Source: Antedon mediterranea
Lineage: Eukaryota > Echinodermata > Crinoidea > Comatulida > Antedonidae
DNA: 60,000 nt
Assembly (NCBI RefSeq): GCF_964355755.1
Contig: NC_092676.1
Span: forward strand, 26,086,288 to 26,146,287
Reading direction: 5' to 3'
Under the pieces are notes generated by a model. It was not told the DNA's origin and made no database searches. It worked only from the letters and a program-made list of their open reading frames with translations. Below are positions 1 through 12,300 of the stretch, piece after piece. Position numbers and translations under genes: made by a program. Position 1 is the stretch's first letter, and each line of letters starts with the position of its first letter.

Positions 1-3000
1 ACAGGTACGTGTAGGAAATCTTCAAATAAGGCTTAACAACCAAAGTAAATTAATTTGGTGGGCTTTAAACGAGAAAATAATGAAAAACATACAACAATAG
101 TTATATGTAAATTTACAAAATGAAGTTATAAATAAGAACTGGACACTAAGTATAATATGACATGCATATATAAATCAAAAATTGCGGAAAATGTATGCAC
201 CAAAAACGTAAAAACAGAAAATATTATCATGATTTAAACTATACTAATAAATTGAAGGTGACGTGTGATGAAGCTAAAAAGCACCACAGTGTGAATAATC
301 AACATATGCAAATCAGAAATTTACATATTAGCAAACACTTGTGTAAACTAGTGCAAATGTTTTTATCTGAACTAATAATTTACATATAAATGTGAATATT
401 TGCATATTAATGCATATTCATAAATATCTATAAATATGAATTCAACATTTACATAAAATGCACTTGTATCAACATAATTATAAATGCATAAATTTGCATA
501 ACATATGGATTCATAGTCATATGTGAAAACTATATATGTATCACACATTATAATATCACCTAATTATAATATTCAATAAACAGTAAATAAACTAATTTAT
601 AATATTACAGTTTACGCAAATAACGGCGACGAATTGACTTACATTAATTAGGTAGCATTTACTTAACTTAATTTTAAAAAGACAATAGAAATTAAATAAT
701 TATATTGAGTAAAGATTAAACAATTTCAGATTGTTTTTGTATAAATTGATTATTGTGAATGAGATGCTTTAATGTAACACAGTGCATGCATACAATATTG
801 ACAAACTAGCAAAAAATCCAGAGGCATAGGCTGGCTTCATAAGTGTGCACCTCAGCCTACTAAAAATAATGTTTTACAATTTTTAAACTATCCACTTATA
901 TCTTTAAAGACAATCAACATTCCTTAAGCCACAGAAAAAAAAAATCAGAGTTTTTAAAATATTCACTAACATAGGATAAAAAAACTCTTTCCTTGGCACC
1001 GCTAATACAGTTAGTCAAAATGAAAAATTGGTAAATTGTACATTTTAAAAGCTATATTTGTACATAAAATTTATTTATTTGCGTTTTTGATGCAACAAAA
1101 GTTACAAAAAAGCATTATATGGACAATATTGGCTTCATAAAATGATCATGTGAAAACAATAAAGATGGGCAAAACACATCTTCCTGCCTACCGAGTCTTT
1201 ACCTGTTTTTGTTAAAAATCAAATCAATAAAGGCTATCATACCTTAATTAAAGCACTTGCTTTCACTATATTACTAAAATATTAAATGTATTGAAAGAAT
1301 TTCAGTTTAGTTTGACAACCAGGGAAGAGGGTGAAATTAAATGTGTGTAATTTCATTCTTCCCTGATTTAACAATGCATATAACATTAATAACAGACGAT
1401 TTAAAAAAAACCTCTCGGCTGATAAGCTTCTATTTTGTTCCTAACTACCACATGCCCATAATAAAACAACATGACCTACAATAACATTTATTGGCACATG
1501 TTTTTAGATTAATAATAAAAAGTAAAACACACACTTTTTAAAAATAAAAACATTACACAGTATATTACAGTTTTCTCACACAAAAAAAAACATCGACTGA
1601 AAAATATGTACCCTGATATTATAACTAGATATAATTTGTTCAGTAGCTTCTGAATAATAATTTTTCTAAAAAATAGAATATAAAAACGATGAATTCAGTA
1701 AAGGTAACCATGGTAACCATCTTGCAGCAACGATAGACATGGTAAGTCTCCACTAATTTTGTCTCCCTCTACTGTGATGAGTTTCACTAAACATGGAAAA
1801 CAGTAAATTCACTAAGTAACTGTAATAGATATATTTCAAAGTGTAAATAGTGATTTCAAGTGTAAATAGCCATTTCAAAGTGTGAATAGGTTTTTGCCTC
1901 ACATACCCTGTATCACATGCTAAACACTATTCATATATTTAAGTTTTCCCGAGTAAGAATTAATTTAAAAAAAAAGTTCTTTGTTTATTACAAATACAAT
2001 AATCTTTTAATTACTCCTTATCAAAACCCAAATTTCATTCAATCTATTTAAAATATGCAAATTCATGCAGCTGAATATGAATTTATTCAAAACAGTATGT
2101 AAATTTCCACAACAAACTCTATACAGCATTCCTGTAAAACTTTGGCTTAGCTTTCAATGGAAATTCGATTTATTTTTAAACCTGTAGAATACGTAGCATT
2201 GATGGATTATCTTAAAAATATTGTAACCACTGTTATCCCCCTCCCCCGATATACAAAAATTAAATATATAATTTTGAGTTGTCATTTTCAGAGCGATTCG
2301 GTGGACGAAGAAAGCACTCACTCGAAGAATGCACCCATTAATGTCATTGTAATATTTTTTAAAATAAAATTCTCGTTATAAATGACTTGATATTTTCGAA
2401 AATTTTAGGTAAGTCAATTATACAAATGAGCATGCATCTTTACTTTGGCATTCTGATTAACAAACTATTTATTTGGTTCATCTTTTCCCAAAATGGGAGG
2501 CTTGCTTAAAAACAATAAAGGAGCCAGCAATGTATTCGTTCATTAACATCTCTCAATCACAATCATTTTTCACGCAATGTAACTCATTGACTTGGTATAT
2601 GGACTTATAAATACACTTAATATCTCAATGAACAGATAGAGGCTGACATAAATGGGAGATGATATTTTGGAAAAAGAAAAAAAATAATTATATAATACAT
2701 AATTTCATAATCAATAAAAAAAAAAAAGAAAATTAATTTTAAATGATTTTAAACTTAAATTTTAAAAAGGGAAGCTCATGACTGAATGGAGGGATTGTAA
2801 ATTAAAAGACTTAATTTGACAAATAAAAATAATTTTGGGAAAGAAAACTAAAGCCTTTCTTTTTCAATGAGCTGGCCCCTTTACCACAAGCAGACAAATT
2901 TTTGGTTTCAAAGTATACTTAAATCTAGAAATCTCATGCAACGTATTAAATATTAATTCGTTTTAACTGCTCGGCTTTAGACTGCCATATTAACTTTTTA

Positions 3001-3324
3001 AAACTTTCTTCATATCGTGTAAACAACGCTAATATTCGCTTCATATGATTGATGCTTGATGGCGTCACAACCGTATATCCAAATAGTGATATCACGATAA
3101 AAACATCGTTCTTGTCACGTCAACTTGCTGAAAACGGTGTCAACTACGAGTACTGAGCAGCACATCAGACTACCTTGAAAAATCCACCTACAATCAACAG
3201 ATTACGTAATCCTACAAATATTCCAAAGGCTTGTGGCAAAAATCAGAAACATCATCTCTAATACAAAATCAAACTAGAGCTTTGCAATGAAGTCAGAATT
3301 TCAAACTCGTAACTCTACTGAACC
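1..3324 (-). other. AHR 3' UTR and/or downstream flank; no gene seen
   Basis: Very AT-rich, no convincing ORF and no recognisable repeat family. Several minus-strand AATAAA candidates occur (plus-strand TTTATT near 2468, 2087, 1483 and 1070), so I cannot choose the poly(A) site. A small triplicate of about 19 bp (AGTGTAAATAG core) lies at about 1837-1890. At about 180-560 the sequence is full of ATTTACAT/TGCATAT variants, looking like a decayed AT-rich satellite. The end of the AHR transcript is therefore unresolved. Confidence 0.5.
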
Positions 3325-3396
3325 TCAGTAGAACCTATGACAATTGTCACCAGGTAACGTATTTTGCGACAGTCCTGTGTTTGGCGAATCACCGCC
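3325..3396 (-). CDS. AHR: AHR coding exon 15 with stop codon
   Basis: 23 codons and TGA; residues 1420-1442, beginning [18 protein letters not shown] and ending HRFY. Acceptor TTTACAG after an AT-rich tract, phase 0. No motif recognised. The 3' UTR continues to lower coordinates. The call depends on exon 14 using the GTGTGT donor. Confidence 0.7.
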   Translation of the reverse strand, partial: GGDSPNTGLSQNTLPGDNCHRFY

Positions 3397-6300
3397 CTGT
3401 AAAATAAAAAAAGCATTTAAATGTCAACAATTTTGCAAATAGAAGCCCACCCAAGAGTCCCATGAGCTTCTTTTCAAGGTTTTACAGTACTAGAACAACA
3501 ACAATATTATACACACCCCAGGCGGTGATGAAAAGACAGAGTTAGGCGTCAACTGCTGGTGTTCAGGACTGCTGTAGTTATCGAATATCTGAAACAAAAC
3601 ATCAATTTTTTTTAACAAGGCACTATAAACATTTAACTTTTTTTTATGACAAAGATTAAAAAAGAAGTTAATATGGTCAAGCAATTCAATTATGGCCAGA
3701 GTGGTCATATGGCCTATAACATGCTTTTGCTACTATGGCTATATATGCCAGTATTTCGACAAAGTTGCAAAATGGGAGTATTACTTACATTTAATGGCGA
3801 GTTATAAGCAGTTCCGCCAGAGTCTGTCGAGAGCCTAGAAGAAGGCTCACCAGTCACCCTCATGTTTCTCTCATCCTGTAAAAACAAGTTAAATTATTTA
3901 GATAAAATTATTAAATTGAGATGGCCAATAAATTTTAATTCTAAAGAGAGTGTCAACATTTTTATACTGCATTTACTGCAGTAACTATATTTTTTAACAC
4001 TTAACACATGCATTATTGCAGTAAAAAAAAAGAGTTACTGCAGTAGAAAAATTTTGCCATGACCCCTTATACATCTTACCATTTGTTTGTTTAGATGCAT
4101 CTCATTCCCACAATAGACCATGTCTACATTATTCATTCCATAGTTTTGCATTTGTTTTGGCATTGTCATCTTGTTAGCTGAAATCAATCTCTGCTCATTT
4201 GCAATAACCATGTTCTGTCGGTTCATAACTAAACTTGGGTCAAAGTTATGACCCTTGACACCTTGACCCGATAATGCCATCAGCTCCAGCATTTCCTGCT
4301 GTATTCTGGCTTGATCCATTTCTGATGTTCTCATTCCGGGATTGGTTGAATATTGACTTCCGTCCTCTTCCATGCCTTGAAAGGCCACATTTCCAAAACC
4401 CTGATTTCCTGGATTTAACATTCCATAATTTTGTTGATTTACCATTCTTAGATTGTTCATGCTGACCATTCCTGAATTTTGGGAATTCATCAAGATTTGA
4501 TTCCTAGTGTTGCTAATTCCCTGGTTTCCCGGAACTCCATGTTGATTTTGAGTAAATTGTATTCCTTGAGTTCTGGAATTCATTCCAAGTTGATTTTGTG
4601 GGACTGACATAATTCCCTGAGTTCTGGCATTCATTCCTACTTGATTTTGCGGGACCGATGTAATTCCTTGAATCCTGGCATTCATTCCAAGTTGATTTTG
4701 TGGGACTGACATGATTCCTTGAGTCCTGGCATTCATTCCGAGTTGATTTTGCGGGACTGACATGATTTCTTGAGTCCTGGCATTCATTCCAAGTTGATTT
4801 TGCTGGACTGACATAATTCCTTGAGTCCTGGCATTCATTCCGAGTGGATTTTGCGGGACTGATGTAATCCCTTGAGTTCTGGCATTCACTCCTACTTGAT
4901 TTTGCGGGACTGTTGTTCCTTGAGCCCTGCCATTCACTCCTACTTGATTTTGCGGGACTGTTGTTCCTTGAGCCCTGCCATTCATTCCTAGTTGATTTCC
5001 AGAGTTCAGATTCCCTTGACTCCAATAATCCAATATATTAGGATTATTCTGAGTAGTGGGAACTCCTTGATTTTTGGCATATACTAATTCATGATTACTT
5101 CCAGCATTTGGAATTCCATGCCCTCTCAAATTATTTATTACTTGAGAATTTGGTTGTCCTTGATTTACAAAAGTTTTAATTCTTTGATTATTTCCCGGAA
5201 TCTCTTGACTGTTGATTCCTTGATTTCTAGCACATGGAATTGTATGGTTCTGGATAGGTCTCATTCCCTGTTGATTGTCACCAATCCCAGTTTGTGTTAT
5301 TCTTTGGTTTTGTAAATTCCCAAATCCAGAATTACTTATTCCTTGATTTCCATTCATCATTTTATATTCAGAGGCTAAACTCTGCATTTGATTCTGTGCA
5401 ATTCCTGTTGCTTTTGTATTGACAAAGTGATTGTTTGTTGGCTGGTTTAACTCATGCATTCCGTAAGGATTTCTCGCCTTCATTAATCTTTGGTTATCAT
5501 CACTTATCATGCCAGCTCCATTCACCATTGTACTCTGGTTTTCAACAACCGGCATTGAACTGCTGCTCAAATTTTGAGAAGTATTAAAAGCTACTTCACT
5601 GAAATTCGGCTGTAAGGAAACCTCAGTATTTTCAATGGGTATCATTCCATGATTTCCAGGTGTTTCAAAGTTGGAAACGACCGGAGAAATATATTGATTG
5701 AGTGCTGATTGCATCGGTTTTCCTTGAGCCATCAACTGGTTAGTTTGAATTTCTTGGAACGACATTGAATTTCCTAGACATTGAGCGGAATTCGTCTGAC
5801 TAGGGCCATTTGGCAAATATTCTAATGTATGAGTTCGTTCTCGTTTTAAGTTATCTGTAGGGGGTTTCTGTGGGTTAGTTTGTTGTCGAGTGGTATGTAC
5901 CGGATTTGTAAGCATGTCATGCAGCTTGGATCCACTTGCCGAAAAAGTGTTCTGATGTCTATTTCCTTCTGGAAATAGATTTCTGCTTGATTTCTGTAAA
6001 GCATTTCCACATATTTGTTGAAAATTTGTTTGATTCGGTAAACTATTACTCGCGAAGGACATACTATTTTGTTGGTTCATAGCTCCGCTATTAACTCCCT
6101 GAAACATGATCCTCTCTTTTGAATCAAGAACTTCGGTCGCGTTCTGCTGCATACACGAAACAGACGCAGTATTCTTAGGCACATTTGGAAATTGGCAAAT
6201 CTGGCTTGGCTGTTCAGGTAACAACTCATGCGTATCAGTAATGTCTGTTAGTCTGTCAAGAGGCTTAATTGTATCATCAAACGATGGGATATCAGAATCA

Positions 6301-9300
6301 TAAATGGGCACACCAGAAGAAAGCTGATCGGTCAACATTTGTTCGCTGTGATCCGTGATCATAGATGCTACCTGCATTACATCAGCATCGGAGAAGCCAG
6401 CACCAATATCGGGGATCTTCAATTTCTGTATCTCTTTAGTACATCTTGTTACCTAAAAAAAAAAAGAAGATTTTTCAGTTTAATGTTTCATACATTATGT
6501 GCAGGGAAAGTAGTTGATTTTCCCAAATTAATTTATAGCATTTTATGTAAATCTTTAATTTAAAACATAAATAGCTTTATTTTATTTTCGTACTATTTTC
6601 CAGCTCCAGGGCATCATTTATATGGAGCGCCTGCGCGACCACGCTCCTCAACAGGCTTCGAGGAGAGCAATTTATCGCGCTCCTTAATTTTCAAAATAGA
6701 GCCTAGCTTTTGACAGTGTTGATTTTTCTGTCAAGAGGCCTAAAAACACGTGGATTTTTAAAAGTTAAAAATGTGAAAAACGCTTACAATGACAGGCCTA
6801 GAAGACAATCGATCATCATAAATTATAAAAGCTCGAGAAGGCGGCGGAGTCATACTCGACGACGACAAAGCAAAGTAAACAACAGTCTAGCTAGCTAGCT
6901 ATCTAGTCTACTAATAAAACACGAGGCCGACCGGACGTACAACTTTTGTATACACGTGACGTGTGTAATCTCCCGATATGATGGAAAAGCTACAAGCAGT
7001 CCCTCGTTTTTAAGGATCGCAAGCGCGATCAACAACCTTCAGGGAGAGCAATTAATCACGCTCCATCTCACAGTGCGAGGTTAGGTACCAAACAAGAGGA
7101 TTCCCCTGCCTGCATTCAAGGACGAGTTTACTTCATCGCCTCATAGTGCATCCAGTACGGTGTCACATAGAAATACTTCCTTTACAGCAACCAATAATTG
7201 TTCCTTTTATGCTTACTGCATGTTTTTATGGAACGAGTTTATAAAATATATTTAATTTTGAAAGGAAACATTAATAGGAGGCCTAAATATAATGTTTATT
7301 ATTTAAAAACTTAGTTGCTTTAATTATGTCATTGATGGATTATTTCTTCAAAAGTTCCAACCAATTTTGGTCACTCAAATCCTCCTCAAAACACGTGCTG
7401 ACGTGTGACGTCATCATCTTCTAGAAGGAAGGTAGCTCTCCCCAAATTGTGCGTGCATGTGTGACACATGTAAACACGATTAAATATCTTTCTTAATTAT
7501 TTTAAAATGATACTTTGTAACTTATTATCAATATTTTAATGGCTATTGCATGTTAGAATTGTATAATTTATGAAATACAGGTAGTAGGCCAACAAGCTAG
7601 GCTAGAAAAGCTAGGCCTAGTAGGCTAAAGACATGTTGGTCAGGATTCTCCAGGCAGGCTCCTGAAACCCAATCTAGGCCTACTCAGGGATTGATTTTTT
7701 TCAATGACGATCCCCACGGAAAATATTGTGTGTGAATGTGGGTGTGGGAGGGGAGTGGGGGAGGGAGGAATTTTGGGGAGAGTAAGTTAATTATCAAAAG
7801 TAATAAATGATATAATTGGGAGGGGTGGGGATAAATTCCCTTGGGCAAAAAAAAAATGTACACAAAATTAATAAGGGCCAGCCATTTTTAATAAGGGCGA
7901 CCATCCTTCAACTTCAACTGGCCCTGCTGGCCACTATGGTTTAAAGGTTAATTTTCAGCCCTGTATTTATTAATAAAAGATTTATAGATTATAATATAAT
8001 AGATTATAGCGGCAGTGTGCGCTAATAATTTTTTTTTGGTAGCAAAACCAATAGAATTTAACTTTTGTGGTCAAATTCAAACATTGTAATTTTTTTACAT
8101 ATTTACATAGGAGAGCGATTTAAAATGTTTGCAAGGAGAGCGAATTGCTCTCCTCGGTGATTTGAGGAGAGCGATTTGTTGCTCTCCTGGGTTTTGCATA
8201 TGTGATGCCCTGCAGCTCTATGTGATTTTGCTTAACAACCAATCACCTGTTGGTTATGGCTGCCCTTTCCCCCCTCCTCCCCACTCCGTACATGTCACTG
8301 AATGCGGTAAGATCATTTTACCTGTGTTTGTAGTATGGTGTTCTGTACTCCGTCAGGGCCGACAAATGACTGCACAGTATCAACTCTGTTGCTAGTCCCA
8401 CCTGGCAATGATGTCTGTACCACAGTACGCATTGGTGGCCTGGAACCAAAACCATTCGGGGGCTGCATATTCCTCGGTGTCACAACTGCTATGGCTTTTG
8501 GAGTTGAATTCTGAGGTCGCATACAAGGTGGTGGTCCACTGCCAGTGGGCATACTGGCATTAGGTGGTCCTCTGCCAGGGGGCATACTGCCATTAGGTGG
8601 TCCTCTGCCAGGAGGCATACCACCATTAGGTGGTGGTCCCATTGCACCAAAGTTTATAGGTGGACCACCTTCTTTTCCTATTTGTGGTTTGAAGCCACTA
8701 TTGATATAGTTAATAATTTCTACAATAAGAAAACAAACACAGTAAATATTAACTTTTTTCATAATACAATCAAGCAACCAGCGGTGGTAAAAGAGTTCAA
8801 ATGAACCCCACTTTTTCCTGAGGTACACTTTTCAAACAAGAGACTAGCAGCAGAAGTGATGGTTAATATATTTATATATATATATATGTGGTACTGGTAC
8901 TGGTTCAAATAACCGTCTCACAGAATCATCTGGTAGCCATTGACTTGAAGTTTGCATTTGGATGTGTTACTTTTAAATGTACAGTATGAGAGTGACTATT
9001 ACCAAATTGCACAGTCACAAAACAACTTATAAAACAGTTCATATATACAGTTAAAACATTGATGGAGATAATAAATTTCTGTTGAAGCAGGCTCCAATGA
9101 AGTTGCATCTAGTAAGTTGACTTTGTTGTACAACTCTATTAAGTACTAATGGTATCTTCCAACCTCTTTGTTTACTTTGTGTTGTGACATTTACATTGAA
9201 TGTAAACAACATAATTTCCCTAGTCTTACCTTTAGGCATTGGTGGATATGGATTGTTCATATCATATAAAGATGATTTTGTCTTGAAAGGAAATTGAAAT

Positions 9301-12300
9301 GGATTCCTTCTTTGTTTATGATACTTCTCCCCTTCTTCATCACTAAATCATTAAACAAATATACATCATTATCAATATTTAAAGAAAGAACTAAGAATAG
9401 CATGGTAAAGCTGTCTACACACTATCAAACTTTATGTGTATGTGCCCATAATATATGGACATGATGATGTCATATTACTACCATATTTGGGCATATCACT
9501 ACCGTATTCGAGCACACTTTTTTTTAGTCAAACTAGTTTGATAATGCAGACAGAGCTTTTAGTATTTCCTGTAAAACTCAACTGGTTGGCTATAGAGAGG
9601 CCTGCATACAGACCAAAAGTCAACACTGGGAATATACCTGGGGCCAGACATAAAGTACGGGTGGGATTAGACCTGAAGTGGGATCATACCCAAGGATATA
9701 CGGTACTAAATCAAACTTAATATCATACCTCATGGGCCTGTGAGTGGACACAATGTAGTCTGGTTGATCGTTCTTGTACATCAGTCTAGGCTTGACTTGA
9801 ACCCACATCCATTTTCCAACCTTGCGATACAAACGAAAATAGCAGTAGTCGATATCTCCTTTGCGAAGCACTATGAAAAAAAATTATAATTAAATGATAC
9901 AGAAATAATTTTATGTTAAGTTTGTCAACAATTTTAAAATCAATACAAAGAGAATATAAACCAAAGACTCTGAAATGTGCAACACAAAATATTTCTATAA
10001 ATCTCTATGTTATAGATCTGATTTAGTACCCAAATGGGCATATGTCACATTGCTGTTACTAGGATAGGTATATTTGTATCTTTATTATATATTCATTCCT
10101 ATTTATTAGAAAATGTTACAAAAACAAGTAATGTGCCCATATACGGACATGATGATGTCATATCACTACCATATTTGGGAATATCACCACCATATTTGAA
10201 CAAATCACACTTTTTTTTGGTTAAAATATTTTAATATTGTAGACAGAGCATTGATAATCACTATCACTAAATAATATTATATCAATAAAGTACCAATCCA
10301 TGATATTTGAAAATACCACTTGTGTGCCGAACAGGAAGATTCCAACGGCCTTCAACTTCTACACAGGCATCAGGACACCCTACACTTCCTGAGCCTTTCC
10401 TGACATTTTCCCAAAGGTATAGCTTATTTGGCCACGAAAACATTATTTTGAAACTGGTGCATACAAAGGGCGCCTTACAACATTATATGCAAACTACATG
10501 TATTGCCGTTTAAATTGTATTTATTTAGGTTATGTTAAAGCACCATGCTTGAGGGTAGCTCATAAGCCAACTCTAATTACAACGAAAACCTAAAAATATG
10601 TCCTTGGTGACACCGGATTTATAGTTAAGATTACCGGTTCTCAAAATTTAAACGTATCATAGGTATATTGGTAAATTTAGGACGTTGACGAAAAATAATT
10701 TTGATATCAGATTAGTGGTAGAGTTTTTTAATTAACAATTTAAACTTTCAATTCTGGTATATTTAGATTCATTATATGCTTACAGTTATTATGGAGGTCA
10801 GAGAGGTAAATCAAATCTTCATAATGTATGTAGTGATACCCTGGTAACTGAATCAGCTCTAACTCGCTGTAGCCCAACACTTCAATACCCCTGCAAAGAA
10901 ACAGAAATATATGCTTTACTGATTTATTGACTTATGTAAGTACAAAAACAGATAAAAACGAAACCAAAAAGGGGATTTAAATACTGAGGAGGGGGGGGGG
11001 GGGGCTCTTCTTGAGGTCATGTGTTCAATTCTTCAAACAGTGCCACTTTAAGTCTCACAATTTTTTATTTAGAAATAAAGCATAAGCTAACGCGTGGTTC
11101 CAACTAGCACGTAACGAAAGCGACTTCCAATAATTTTGTTTGCCCCTTGCTGTGCGAAATCAAATCTGCTTGTTGCACGTCAAACCGATTTGATTTCCCT
11201 TAGCGATGTTGGAAGCACTGTTGCATTGTCGGTTTCCATTTGTGATTATGCAATACAGGGGGTTACCCCGGTGAACTGGTTCACACAATAGCCCCTGTAT
11301 CAGGGGGATTACCACCTATCTGATAGGACAGTGATTAATTCACTATTGGTAATCCTTGGCCACATTGCCTAAAAACATAAAAAAAAAAAAAATAAAAAAA
11401 AAAAAAAAAACATTGCGTCAATACATTGCATTGTCGCGCTTTACATAATATTGGTGTTTTAACCCTGTTGTTGAATGTAACAACATAGATTTCCAGGAGT
11501 GGTCCAGTTATACATAAAGTCCTGATGATGACATAATATATGATATAAGTGCTAGAAATATTTACTTTTGGTATCCACTAGCAAATCTAATAGCATATTT
11601 CTAGTTTGCTAGGGTGGATTTCAAGCTCTGTGATATAAATACATTTTGCAGCCTTTATGGACCACGAGGCCCAGAAGAATATTGGTATATAAATAACAAC
11701 AATAACATGGAAAATAATACTGCTTCTGAAATAGTTCACTGTTTTGTTTACTTAACCCAATTTGTCAACAGTTGAACTATGAATAATGTGCCTACTCTAA
11801 CTAGTCACGTTTCAATTAAATACTGCAACATGTAATTAGGAAGCTAATAATTAAAAAGAGTCATATAACATGTCTCTCTTTTAATAAATTACCCGTAACA
11901 AACCAGAAACATTCAAACTAATTAGATGCAAAATATAGGGCCAATCAGGAAGTATTTTAACAAAATTAGCATTTCAAATTCTGAAGATTTTATCAATAAC
12001 ATTTCATGTAGAACATGTGTATTGTCCCAATAGACAATTGTCCCTCCCTTAAACAATATATTTAAATTAATTAGAGGCAATATATAGGGCCAATCAGGAA
12101 GTATTTAAACAAAATTACCATTTCAGATTCACAAAAAATGTATCAATTACATTTAGAACATGTGTAGAGACAATTATTCCTGTCTTAAACAATAGCAGTA
12201 TTACATGAAACTAAATACATATGTTAATTTTGTAAGAGTTTTATTTCAGTATTGTGTTTTGTCTCCGGCCTATTTAAAAACATTATGAGTCAGTACCATC

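Noticed and set aside
8313-8828. Exon 11 as a separate intronless gene with its own ATG at 8828
   Set aside because: The upstream part reads through a good acceptor (TTGTAG at 8720) and the downstream part continues in phase into exon 12; it fits as an AHR exon.
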